Positions 8,899 through 17,018 of a DNA stretch of 64,000 nucleotides are shown here, one piece after another. The notes below the pieces were generated by a model. The model made no database searches, was not told the DNA's origin, and saw nothing but the letters and a program-made list of their open reading frames with translations. The translations under genes and the position numbers were made by a program. The stretch's first letter is position 1. Each line of letters starts with the position of its first letter. Source of the stretch: Hymenobacter yonginensis (GTDB lineage: Bacteria > Bacteroidota > Bacteroidia > Cytophagales > Hymenobacteraceae); NCBI RefSeq assembly GCF_027625995.1, contig NZ_CP115396.1, forward strand, positions 558,001 through 622,000. Reading direction: 5' to 3'.

Positions 8899-8985
8899 AG
8901 TAGCGCGACCTTTGTAATTCGTATCTCTGCGCCGTTGGACTGGCGTTAATGGCGCGGGGACGCGAACTACAAAGTTCGCGCTACT
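8899..8985. repeat. Family A twin-hairpin repeat, copy 1
   Basis: Arms 8899-8925 and 8959-8985 are inverted copies of one about 27-base sequence beginning AGTAGCGCGA. The right arm contains its own palindrome, CGCGAACT-ACAA-AGTTCGCG, so each arm can fold alone or the two can pair. The left arm carries several substitutions. Other copies lie at 31106-31211 and 53483-53580. Confidence 0.8.
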
Positions 8986-9054
8986 GACCCAACACCACTA
9001 AAACTAATGACTTGTCTAGCAGTAGTTAAGTAACTTCAATAGTGTCATGGCATA

Positions 9055-9100
9055 GCAAAGCCGCGCAACTTCCCGTTTGGGAGTGGTTGCGCGGCTTTGC
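9055..9100 (-). terminator. Hairpin downstream of the GAF gene
   Basis: A perfect 15-bp stem (GCAAAGCCGCGCAAC with its complement at 9086-9100) encloses an inner small hairpin. It lies 20 bases beyond the GAF gene's stop. The T-run is weak, so this may be a terminator or an mRNA-stabilising hairpin. Confidence 0.55.
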
Positions 9101-9119
9101 AGTAGGTGGCGGTTGTGGG

Positions 9120-11453
9120 CTAGGTTAGCTTCACTTTCACGCGCAGGGCCAGCAGGCCTTTCACGCCCTGCAACTCTTCCAGCTCCAGTTCCTCGATGTC
9201 GTCTTCGAGCATGCCCCGGTCCTGGAGGTAGTCTAGGTATTCGAGATACTCGTCGGCCTCGCGCTGCTGCGAGTACACCAGCGCAATGCGGCCGGGCTGC
9301 GTGAGTCGCTCGCCGGTGCCCTGCACGGTGGCCTTGTCGATGCGCTTCTTGATGATTTCGTAGCGGATGTTGTAGGCGCCGTCCACGTCGAACTGGCGCT
9401 CATCCTGCCGGAATCGGATGCCCAGCGGCTGGCTGTGAATCAGGATGAGCTGGGTGGTGTCGAGCGGCACGGGCAGCTGCGGCTTGAGGGCCGCCGTGCG
9501 CCGCGTAATCTCAATCATGGTGAGCAGCTGCCACAAACGCAGGTTTTTCAGGAACACCAGGTCGAAGGGCTTGTGCTCTACCAGCGAGGCACCCACATAG
9601 ATGTTGTACTCCACGCCGTCGGTTTTGAAGCGTTGGAAGTAGTGCGGGAACATCTGCTGGGCCTTTTCCTCTTCGTCGTCGAGGTAGTCGCTCACGGTGT
9701 CGTTAAGCAGGGTGGTGCTTTGCTCGAAGGCCTTGCGGCGCTTGTAGAGCACGCCCAGCTCGGGGTCGATGTTCGACCAGTACTGGCTGATGACGGCCTG
9801 CAGCTCGGGCGTGTTCTGCCCCAGGTACTCAAACAGCGGCTCCACCTCCGTCCGGAGCGACTCGAAGATGCTCACCTCGTCGCCCGAAATTAGGCCCTGG
9901 CGCAAACGGCGCAGGTTTTTGTTGACGTAGAACTTCAGCTCGTCGAGAATGGGCAGGGCCTGAAACTCGGAGGCCTTTTTCAGCACCTTGTTGGCCAGCG
10001 TGAGGTGCTCCACCAGGTCGCCCTGGATGGCTTCGTTGCGGGCCGTGCTGGAGCCGCGAATGTCGCAGGAGCCGTGCAGCGGGTACACGTCGTGGAACAC
10101 GATGTCCTCCATTTCGGCGCCGCGGTTGCCGTCTTCCTGCTTCTGGAGCAGGTTTTCGGCCGCGTTGGTGAACCGCCATTCCATGCTCGGGTGGATGGCC
10201 GTGAATTTCTCCTTGATAATGGACTGCACGCGGGTCTGGATTTCCTCGGCGTTGCGCTTCACGGCCACCGCAAACAGCGGCGCAAACTGGGCCACCGTCT
10301 CAATATCAAACTCGTCCAGGTCGCCGACGTTGGGCGAGCCCAGCTCCAGCAAGCCCACCGTGTCGTCGCCGTAGCGGAGCAGCGCCAGGATGGCCGAGCG
10401 GATGCCGATGCTCAGGATCTGCTGGCGCAGGTCTTCGGGAATGGCGGCCGTTTCCACGTCTTCCAGCACCAGCGGCTGTCGGTTTTGCCAGAGCTCCGTG
10501 TAGATCTGGCGGAAGCCCGAGCCGGCATCCTGGCTGTGGAGCTGCTTGGTGAGGAAGCTGTGGTTGATTTTGCGGCCGAAATCCACGAAGGCGCGCTTCT
10601 TCTCGTTGTAGGCCGCAATACCCAGCTGCAGAAACGGCCGCTTAAACAGCACCCGCAGCTTTTCCTGAATCTGCTCCAGCCGGTCGGAGGCCTGCAGCAC
10701 GTCGCGCTCCAGCAAATCGTATTTCAGCTCCGACAGGATTTCCTGCTCGGTCACATCGGCTAGGTGCAGGATGTTGAAGCCTTCGAGCACGAAGCTGGCC
10801 GGCGGCAGCAGCTCCTGCCAGATATCGGAGCGGTTGGGGTTGCGCGTGAGCAGCTCCACCTGCTCCGACGTCAGCTCGGGCCGGGGCCCCACCACACGCA
10901 CGTCCAGAAACGTGGAGTCGAACCCCACGCTGTAGTGCCGGTATAGCCCAATGCTGTAATCAGGCACGGTGAAGATGATGGTGCCGTTGTCGGGCATCTG
11001 CACCCCGTAGATCTTGTCCAGAATCAGCTGGTAGGCCATACGGGCAGTGTGCACTTCCAGCGTGGCCGCATCGATGTTGAGCGGCTGCTTCACGGTTTTG
11101 GCACTCGTGAGCAGCACCTCGGCAAACCGCGGCGTGTGGTAGAAGCTGTAGCGCTGAAACGGCACAATGGCCCCGCTGATGTCGTGGCGGAACGAGGCCG
11201 GCGGAAACATGGCCAGCATCAGCGTATCCACCAAGTCGCAGTGGCACTCCAACACGCTCATATCGGTGATGGGGCCGCGGCACCAGGGCTCGGCGGCCAC
11301 CTTCTCGCCGATGGCGCGGGCCAGCAGCGCTACGCCGGGGTTTTCATCGTCTTCGCGGGCCCGCCAGTAGGCAATAATGGGCTCGAGGCTAAGCGAGGTC
11401 TGGAAAGGAAAAGCGGCAGAGGCCGGACGGGCAACGGTGGGTTCGGGTAGCAT
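9120..11453 (-). CDS. GAF-domain protein of unknown role
   Basis: A 777-residue soluble protein without membrane segments. A GAF-like sensory domain lies around residues 310-450 (IGIRSAILALLRYGDDTVGLLELGSP, then a helix ending FAPLFAVAVKRN). The rest has no motif that I recognise; there is no kinase, GGDEF or HTH signature. Large single-GAF proteins of this type occur across Hymenobacteraceae, but their ligand is unknown. Start ATG 11453 is preceded by TACCTTCG at 11471-11478, a one-base variant of the -7 element. Monocistronic. Confidence 0.7.
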   Translation of the reverse strand: MLPEPTVARPASAAFPFQTSLSLEPIIAYWRAREDDENPGVALLARAIGEKVAAEPWCRGPITDMSVLECHCDLVDTLMLAMFPPASFRHDISGAIVPFQRYSFYHTPRFAEVLLTSAKTVKQPLNIDAATLEVHTARMAYQLILDKIYGVQMPDNGTIIFTVPDYSIGLYRHYSVGFDSTFLDVRVVGPRPELTSEQVELLTRNPNRSDIWQELLPPASFVLEGFNILHLADVTEQEILSELKYDLLERDVLQASDRLEQIQEKLRVLFKRPFLQLGIAAYNEKKRAFVDFGRKINHSFLTKQLHSQDAGSGFRQIYTELWQNRQPLVLEDVETAAIPEDLRQQILSIGIRSAILALLRYGDDTVGLLELGSPNVGDLDEFDIETVAQFAPLFAVAVKRNAEEIQTRVQSIIKEKFTAIHPSMEWRFTNAAENLLQKQEDGNRGAEMEDIVFHDVYPLHGSCDIRGSSTARNEAIQGDLVEHLTLANKVLKKASEFQALPILDELKFYVNKNLRRLRQGLISGDEVSIFESLRTEVEPLFEYLGQNTPELQAVISQYWSNIDPELGVLYKRRKAFEQSTTLLNDTVSDYLDDEEEKAQQMFPHYFQRFKTDGVEYNIYVGASLVEHKPFDLVFLKNLRLWQLLTMIEITRRTAALKPQLPVPLDTTQLILIHSQPLGIRFRQDERQFDVDGAYNIRYEIIKKRIDKATVQGTGERLTQPGRIALVYSQQREADEYLEYLDYLQDRGMLEDDIEELELEELQGVKGLLALRVKVKLT

Positions 11454-11565
11454 AGCAACAGCAACAACTCCGAAGGTAGCCAATTCGTAGCAGCCAGCCT
11501 TCAGGAGTACGCTATACGTAATGGCCGGGCCCATGGACGTATGTTGAGCGCCCCTGCCTGGTCGG

Positions 11566-12108
11566 CTAGCGGGTCAGCACCACCGGTACAGCTTTATCCT
11601 GGCCGCTGGGGTCGGTGACGTCGATAGGCTGCGGGTTTCCGTTGAGAAACACGCGCTTAAGGGTGTTGTTGTTGCAGGTGCAGCAGCCGTCACTCTCTAG
11701 GCGGCTGTTGAGCTGAATGCTGTCGATGGCGAAGCGCACCGTGGGGGCGCGGCGCTTGCCCAGGTAGAGCTGGTAGCGGTATTGGTTGAGCTTGCGGGTG
11801 CCGCGCTGCCCAAACGGTTGGGCGTTGTTGAGCACCACGTTGCTGCCGCGCTGCTCGGCGATGCGCACCAGCAGCACGGTATCAATAACCGGCCGGCGGG
11901 CAGTGTCGCGGCGCAAAGCGCGCACAAAAAACACCGAATCCAGCTCTTCCAAGGTGAAAGGCCGGGCCGTGCCGGCGGTCTGGTTGAAGCTGAACGACAC
12001 GGCATCGTCGAGCGAGTCCTGGCAGTCGCAGGCCACGGAGCCGCAGCAGGCGGCCAGCGCCGTGGCAGCAATAAAGAACAGAAGCCAGGTAAACGGAGTG
12101 CGCAGCAT
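11566..12108 (-). CDS. Hypothetical lipoprotein
   Basis: A 180-residue protein with a lipoprotein signal peptide (FFIAATALAAC, lipobox LAAC). The mature part is unusually Cys-rich at its start (CCGSVACDC) and near its end (DGCCTCNNN), and beta-rich between. A near-consensus -7 element, TATCTTTA (12115-12122), is six bases before ATG 12108, another very short leader. It is probably membrane anchored. No family recognised. Confidence 0.6.
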   Translation of the reverse strand: MLRTPFTWLLFFIAATALAACCGSVACDCQDSLDDAVSFSFNQTAGTARPFTLEELDSVFFVRALRRDTARRPVIDTVLLVRIAEQRGSNVVLNNAQPFGQRGTRKLNQYRYQLYLGKRRAPTVRFAIDSIQLNSRLESDGCCTCNNNTLKRVFLNGNPQPIDVTDPSGQDKAVPVVLTR

Positions 12109-12177
12109 AGGGCGTAAAGATAAGCAGCAGCCGGCGCCAACCAGCTGTTTGGCGCGGCGGCTGGCATCCTGCATAAA

Positions 12178-12204
12178 AAAGCCAGCCCCATCAGGGCTGG
12201 CTTT
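12178..12204 (-). terminator. Hairpin between the lipoprotein and T9SS cargo genes
   Basis: The stem GCCAGCCC / GGGCTGGC with a short loop has an A-run on its left, which gives the minus-strand transcript a U-run. It ends the gene at 12224-13078. Confidence 0.8.
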
Positions 12205-12223
12205 CAACGAACGGCGGGCCGCA

Positions 12224-13078
12224 TTATTCTTTCACGAAGCGGCGGGTTTCGGCGCCGGTGCGCGTGCTGATCTTGTAGAAGTAGATGCCGGCTGGCAAGT
12301 CGCTCAGGTCGATGGAGAGCGTGTGCGGGCCTTTGTCCTGGCGGCTTTCCTGGGCCACGGTGCGGAGCGTGTTGCCGCGGCCGTCCAGCAGCTCGACGGT
12401 GACGGGGCCGGGCTTTTGCATTTCATACGTCAGCTGGCTGGCGGCTACGGCCGGGTTGGGGTAGAGGCTGGCGGCGGTTCCGGCCGGCGCCTGGGTTGGG
12501 GCTGCCGGATCGAGGAGCAGGAAGCGGACCGGGCGCAGCAGGTGGCTGGCGGCGGCGTGCCGAGGCGGGCCGGCCGCTGCTGCTTCCGCAGAAGCAGGCG
12601 TGTGCCGCGCCCGGATAGCGGCCAGGTCGGCGGCCCATTTCTGTTGCTGGGGCTGCAGCGGCTGGGTTAGCTGGCTGATGTCGGCCTCGTATTTCCGGGC
12701 CAGCTGCGCTACGTTCAGCAGGAGGGCTTTGGTGGCGGCGCGTAGCTGCTGGCGCTGCTGCTGTTGCTCGGGCGTGAGGTCGGGGCGGGCGGTGCCGGCG
12801 GCGGGTCTGGCCGCTTGGCGGAGCGTGTGGGCCTGCTGGCGGAGCGTGTGCAGCTCGGTGCGGTAGCTGGCCAGCTGCGTGCGGTCGGCGGAACTGAGCC
12901 GGGTTTCCAGCTGCTGGCGCTGCTGCCGCAGCACGGGCAGCACGTTTTGCTGAAGGTAGGCTTTGGTTTCGGTGCGGGCAGGAGTGCCGGGGCCCTGCCA
13001 GCGCGGGCGGGCATCGGTGCCGGTAGTCAGTAGCAGCAACAGCGTAGCAGCCAGTAGTTTGAGGGAAGTTGTGTTCAT
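12224..13078 (-). CDS. Secreted coiled-coil protein with T9SS sorting tail
   Basis: A 284-residue exported protein with signal peptide MNTTSLKLLAATLLLLLTTG. Residues about 30-165 are Gln/Leu/Arg-rich helices (RQQRQQLETRL, PEQQQQRQQLR). A typical Por-secretion C-terminal domain follows: SLYPNPA, then a beta-rich segment with LSDLPAGIYFYKI and the terminal RRFVKE. That tail directs transport by the type IX secretion system and anchoring at or release from the cell surface. The helical part may bind metal or act as a Spy/periplasmic-chaperone-like domain, which is speculative. Monocistronic with its own terminator. Confidence 0.82.
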   Translation of the reverse strand: MNTTSLKLLAATLLLLLTTGTDARPRWQGPGTPARTETKAYLQQNVLPVLRQQRQQLETRLSSADRTQLASYRTELHTLRQQAHTLRQAARPAAGTARPDLTPEQQQQRQQLRAATKALLLNVAQLARKYEADISQLTQPLQPQQQKWAADLAAIRARHTPASAEAAAAGPPRHAAASHLLRPVRFLLLDPAAPTQAPAGTAASLYPNPAVAASQLTYEMQKPGPVTVELLDGRGNTLRTVAQESRQDKGPHTLSIDLSDLPAGIYFYKISTRTGAETRRFVKE

Positions 13079-13154
13079 GAGGCAGCGTGTAAAATCCGTA
13101 GGGAAGATGCCGTGATAGATGCTTCGCCCACCCGCGGGTTTAACTCCCCAAACG

Positions 13155-13187
13155 AAAAAACCGCTCCAGTCATGCACTGAAGCGGTT
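13155..13187 (-). terminator. Terminator of the 13233-13883 gene
   Basis: The stem ACCGCTCCAGT / CACTGAAGCGGT (imperfect) with a six-A run on the left gives a U-run on the minus strand. Confidence 0.8.
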
Positions 13188-13232
13188 CTAAGCCTGAAAA
13201 AACAGCAACCGGCTCTTCGGTTCCCAGCCAGA

Positions 13233-13883
13233 TTACTGCCCGCTGGAGGTATTGGTGTCGACGGAATCTTCCTGCAGGGGGCCGGTAGCCAGCAGCTGCT
13301 GCCGCAGCGTATCGGCGCTGGCCTCCAGCTGGGGCCGGATCTGGTCGAGGGCCAGGCGCAGGGCCTGCATGTCGGCCAGGCGCGGGGCGTTGGCCTGGGA
13401 GTAGCCGTGGTACATGGCCACCCGCACCTTGGAGCGGCCCGCGCCGCTAAACGTCCCGATGACGTCGTTGTGGGCGTTCAGAATCTGCACTTCGGCCTGC
13501 ACGTTGGTGCGGTAATACTCCACGGGCAGCCCCAGCAGGCTGGGCACCATCATCGTCACCATCTGCACGCCCTGAAAAAACCGGCCGGTGCGCGTCACTT
13601 CGGCCTGCTTCACCAGCAGCTTCACGTAGCCGTAGCGGCTGGTATCGGCGGCTTCCATCAGGTTCTGGCCCACTTCCTGCCGGAACACCCGCAGCGGGTC
13701 GTCGGGCAGGGCGCCTTCCGTGAAGGCCATCGGGCCGTTGTCAACGGTGATTTCGAGCGGCGGCAGCTGGCTGCTCAGCCGGTGGTTGGGCGTCTGGAAC
13801 ATCACCCGGTCGGCGGATTTGCATCCAGCCAAGACGGTAGCGGCCAGCAGCAAAGACAATGGAAGGCGAAGAAGTGCAATCAT
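13233..13883 (-). CDS. Hypothetical lipoprotein
   Basis: A 216-residue protein starting MIALLRLPLSLLLAATVLAGC, a clear lipoprotein signal with lipobox LAGC. The mature sequence has a mixed alpha/beta core (YGYVKLLVKQAEVTRTGRF, TNVQAEVQILNAHNDVIGTF) and ends in a Ser/Thr/Gln-rich tail. The pattern suggests a small periplasmic-side domain of unknown function. The start at ATG 13883 avoids an improbable upstream extension. The upstream 90 bases are AT-rich. Confidence 0.62.
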   Translation of the reverse strand: MIALLRLPLSLLLAATVLAGCKSADRVMFQTPNHRLSSQLPPLEITVDNGPMAFTEGALPDDPLRVFRQEVGQNLMEAADTSRYGYVKLLVKQAEVTRTGRFFQGVQMVTMMVPSLLGLPVEYYRTNVQAEVQILNAHNDVIGTFSGAGRSKVRVAMYHGYSQANAPRLADMQALRLALDQIRPQLEASADTLRQQLLATGPLQEDSVDTNTSSGQ

Positions 13884-14017
13884 ACTAAGTGGACTTTTCA
13901 GGTTTCGTAGGCCAGAACCCCGAATGTATGTATTTGGGTTCAGATAAAATGGCATTACTAATATAACTTAAAAGTGAAAATATATTATCATTAAAATGTT
14001 CTTTAAAGCAGAAACAA

Positions 14018-14049
14018 AACGCCCCGATCTGAAACCAGATCGGGGCGTT
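14018..14049 (-). terminator. Terminator of the dicarboxylate symporter gene
   Basis: A perfect stem around GCCCCGATCTG / CAGATCGGGGC with a four-base loop. The minus strand continues with GTTTTGTTT as the U-rich tail. Confidence 0.85.
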
Positions 14050-14083
14050 GAAAATCGGAAGCACCGAGTGCTTTTGCTTGAAA

Positions 14084-15502
14084 TTAGTGGGCCTGCGCAA
14101 TGCTGCTGTCAGGCTCGGCCAGCTCCTGCACGGGCTCGGGGGCCACGTAGTTGTCGATGAACTCGCCTTCCCAGCGGGCCACCACGGCCGTGGCCAGGCA
14201 GTTGCCGATAACATTGACGGCGGTGCGGGCCATGTCCATCAGGGCATCAATGCCCAGGATGATGAACACCGGCCAGGCCGGCAGGTTGAAGGAAGCCACC
14301 GTGGCCAGCAGAATCACGAGCGAGGCGCGCGGCACCCCGGCCACGCCTTTGGAGGTCAGCATCAAAGTGAACACCATCACCAGCTGCTGCCCGAAGGAGA
14401 GGTCGACGCCGGCGGCCTGCGCCACGAACACCGCCGCCAGCGACAGGTAGAGCGTGGTGCCATCGAGATTGAATGAGTAGCCGGTTGGCATCACGAAGGC
14501 CACAATGCGGCGCGGCACGCCGATGCTTTCCATGGCTTCCATGGCCCGGGGCAGCGCCGCCTCCGACGAGGTGGTGGCAAACGCAATGCTCACGGGCTCG
14601 GCAATGGCCTGCACAAAGCGCTTGATGGGAATGCGGGCGAAAAACGCAATGGGCAGCAGTACCACCAGCAGAAACACAATCAGGGCCGCGTAGAGCGTCA
14701 GGAGCAGCTGAAAGGCATTCAGCAGCGGGCCGAAGCCCATTTTACCCACGGTGTAGGCCAGCGCCCCGCCCACGCCCAGCGGCGCGAAGAACATCACCAC
14801 GTTGGTGAACTTGAACATCACCTCCGACAAGCTCTCCGACCACTCCAGCATGGGGCGGCGGTGCTTGGGGTGCACCATGGCCAGCCCGATGGCGAAGATG
14901 ATGGCAAACACCACCACCTGCAGCACCTGGCCTTCGGCAATGGATTTGGCAATGTTTTCGGGGAAGATGTGCAGGATGATGTCGGACGTGGACTGCTCCA
15001 CCGTCTGCAGCTTCTCAGTGTCGGCCGCTACGCCGGCCTGGCTGATGCCCACGCCGGCTTTGGTGAGGTTGATGGCCGCCAGCCCGATGAACAGGGCGAA
15101 GGTGGTTACGATTTCAAAGTACACCAGCGCCTTGAGGCCCATCTTGCCCACCTGCTTGAGGTTGGCGTGGCCGGCAATGCCCACCACCAGCGTGCCGAAT
15201 ACCAGCGGCGCAATAATGGTTTTCACCAGCCGCAGGAAGGCGTCGCTGAGCACCTTGAGGTTGACGGCGAGGGTAGGATAGTCGTTGCCGATTTCGGCCC
15301 CGACGAACATGCTCACCACAATCCAGAAGGTGAGGGAGCGGCGCTGCACGCCATAGGCCACAAAGGCGGCCAGAAACACCCACCGGGCAGCCTGGGCCAC
15401 GCCGGAGCTGATGCCGCCCACGCCGTAGGAGGCCAGCACTGTGAGAAGCACGGCCACTACAGCCAGCAACAATACGAGAGGAAGGAGTCGCGAAAACTTC
15501 AT
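14084..15502 (-). CDS. Dicarboxylate/amino acid:cation symporter (DAACS family)
   Basis: A 472-residue inner-membrane symporter of the GltP/DctA family that imports glutamate, aspartate or C4-dicarboxylates with Na+ or H+. Family signatures are complete: the serine-rich hairpin (IAFATTSSEAALP), NLDGTTLYLSLAA, the second hairpin near GVAGVPRASLVIL, and DALMDMARTAVNVIGNCLA, whose Asp/Arg/Asn residues bind substrate and cation. The N-terminus has an extra pair of helices before the usual start. ATG 15502 has TACCTTTG 44 bases upstream. The exact substrate cannot be read from the sequence. Confidence 0.93.
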   Translation of the reverse strand: MKFSRLLPLVLLLAVVAVLLTVLASYGVGGISSGVAQAARWVFLAAFVAYGVQRRSLTFWIVVSMFVGAEIGNDYPTLAVNLKVLSDAFLRLVKTIIAPLVFGTLVVGIAGHANLKQVGKMGLKALVYFEIVTTFALFIGLAAINLTKAGVGISQAGVAADTEKLQTVEQSTSDIILHIFPENIAKSIAEGQVLQVVVFAIIFAIGLAMVHPKHRRPMLEWSESLSEVMFKFTNVVMFFAPLGVGGALAYTVGKMGFGPLLNAFQLLLTLYAALIVFLLVVLLPIAFFARIPIKRFVQAIAEPVSIAFATTSSEAALPRAMEAMESIGVPRRIVAFVMPTGYSFNLDGTTLYLSLAAVFVAQAAGVDLSFGQQLVMVFTLMLTSKGVAGVPRASLVILLATVASFNLPAWPVFIILGIDALMDMARTAVNVIGNCLATAVVARWEGEFIDNYVAPEPVQELAEPDSSIAQAH

Positions 15503-15546
15503 GCGCGGCGGCAAAAGGAGAAATGTGGGGGGCCAGGGAACAGCAA

Positions 15547-15554
15547 CAAAGGTA
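15547..15554 (-). promoter_or_regulatory. -7 element TACCTTTG of the symporter gene
   Basis: Perfect consensus on the minus strand, predicting a leader of about 40 nt before ATG 15502. Confidence 0.6.
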
Positions 15555-15623
15555 GTTTTTGGTTTCTAGTTTCTGGTTTTCGGTTATTGCCGCCGGATTA
15601 AGGGTTGTTTGCTGCTCGTTGTC

Positions 15624-15714
15624 AGTTGTTCGTTGGCAATTGACGGTTGCAGAAAAAGTAGACGTGGCCCACATCAGCCGCCAACCGCCAACCAGCGCCC
15701 GACAACGAACAACT
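15624..15714. repeat. Imperfect inverted repeat built from the word GTTGTTCGTTG
   Basis: AGTTGTTCGTTG at 15624-15635 is matched by CAACGAACAACT at 15703-15714, and related words occur nearby (CTCGTTGTCAG). The same word appears as an inverted pair upstream of the flavoprotein gene (54378-54388 and 54504-54513). Confidence 0.5.
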
Positions 15715-15736
15715 ACCAACTAGCACCTATACAAGT

Positions 15737-16768
15737 ATGCCCATCTGGTCGCTGACTACTTTGGAACTGCCGTTGCGGTTCACCTGGAAAATCTCGCGCA
15801 ACGCGTCCACCGCCAAAACCAACCTGCTGGTGCAGGTGCGCGACGAGGCCGGCGGCCCCGGCGGCTACGGCGAGGCGGCCCCCAACGTGCGCTACGGCGA
15901 AACGCCGGCCGGTCTGCAGGTGGAGTTTGAGGCGCTGCTGCAGGCCGGCCTGAACCGGGTAAGCTCGGAGGCGGCCCTGCACGAATTTCTGGCTGGCCAG
16001 CCGGTGGCGCACGCGCTGCGGTTTGCGCTGGAGTCGGCGGTGGTGCACTGGGAGGCGGCACGGGCGGGCCAGCCGGTGTGGCAGTGGCTGGGCGTGCCCG
16101 CGCCGGCTGCGGCTGTGCCTACGGCCTTCACGCTGCCCATCATGGAGCCGGGCGCCGTGGCGGGCTTTCTGCAGGAGCACGACATGGCCCGGTTTGCGCT
16201 GCTCAAAATCAAGGTGAACCAGGAAATGGGCTACGAGCTGCTGCGCGAAGTAACGCGCGTGCTGCCCGGCCGGCCCCTCATCATCGACGGCAACGAGGCC
16301 TGGACCGACCCCGATGCCCTGCTGCGGTTTGTGGAGCAGGCCGCCCCGCTGCTCGGCCTGCGCGTGCGCCTGCTGGAGCAGCCGCTGCCCGCCGCCGAAG
16401 CCGCCGCCTACCGCTACCTGCACTCCCGCACGCCCTGGCCGCTGTTCGCCGACGAGTCGGTGACCGATGCGGCCGACTTCGCCGACATTGCCCGGCAGTT
16501 TCACGGCGTGAATATGAAGCTGATGAAGGCCGGCGGCTACCGCAATGGCCTGCGCATTCTGCGCGAAACCCAGGCCCACGGCCTGCAGACCATGATGGGC
16601 TGCATGGTGGAAACCTCGCTGGGCATCTGGTCGGCGCTGCAGCTGAGCGGGCTGGCCGAAATCTGCGACCTGGATGGCCTGCTCATCATCCGCGACGAGC
16701 CTTTCGGGCTGGTGCGCGAGCAGGCCGGGCAGCTGCACGCGCAGGCCGCACTGCCGGCCACGCTGTAG
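15737..16768 (+). CDS. Dipeptide epimerase (enolase superfamily)
   Basis: A 343-residue enolase-superfamily enzyme of the muconate-lactonizing subgroup, most like L-Ala-D/L-Glu epimerase. Catalytic features appear in order: the KxK pair in LLKIKVN, metal ligands in IIDGNEAW, LLEQPLP and LFADESV, the second catalytic lysine in VNMKLMKAGGY, and the family-specific GCMVETSLGIWSAL. Such enzymes salvage muropeptide-derived dipeptides. A related alternative is o-succinylbenzoate synthase, but the CMVE motif and the lack of menaquinone neighbours favour epimerase. It is followed by a strong terminator. Confidence 0.85.
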   Translation: MPIWSLTTLELPLRFTWKISRNASTAKTNLLVQVRDEAGGPGGYGEAAPNVRYGETPAGLQVEFEALLQAGLNRVSSEAALHEFLAGQPVAHALRFALESAVVHWEAARAGQPVWQWLGVPAPAAAVPTAFTLPIMEPGAVAGFLQEHDMARFALLKIKVNQEMGYELLREVTRVLPGRPLIIDGNEAWTDPDALLRFVEQAAPLLGLRVRLLEQPLPAAEAAAYRYLHSRTPWPLFADESVTDAADFADIARQFHGVNMKLMKAGGYRNGLRILRETQAHGLQTMMGCMVETSLGIWSALQLSGLAEICDLDGLLIIRDEPFGLVREQAGQLHAQAALPATL

Positions 16769-16804
16769 CTCAGGCACGAAATCCGAGGCGTAGATTTTTC
16801 ATTT

Positions 16805-16842
16805 TTGGCCGGATTAAAATATAATCCGGCCAATTGTTTTTT
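16805..16842 (+). terminator. Terminator of the epimerase gene
   Basis: A perfect 12-bp stem TTGGCCGGATTA / TAATCCGGCCAA with a five-base loop and a run of six Ts. Confidence 0.9.
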
Positions 16843-16868
16843 GTGTTAAGGTAATATTATTTATCCGT

Positions 16869-16876
16869 TATATTTG
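16869..16876 (+). promoter_or_regulatory. -7 element TATATTTG of the ABC exporter operon
   Basis: TATATTTG lies 142 bases before ATG 17019, giving an unusually long leader for this window. Nothing in that leader looks like a GG-type peptide precursor. Confidence 0.55.
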
Positions 16877-17018
16877 CCGGAACACCAAAGTCCCAATTGT
16901 AGACTTCGGGGCCTGATGCACAGGTTTTCGGAGCTGCAGCGCCGGGCAATGGTTGCCGCTATCCAGTCTGTCTGGCGCCATAATCAGGTCGAGTATTCTT
17001 CTAGCGTTACCCTTACCC

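Noticed and set aside
15737-16768. o-Succinylbenzoate synthase (menC)
   Set aside because: The GCMVE motif and lack of menaquinone genes favour a dipeptide epimerase.
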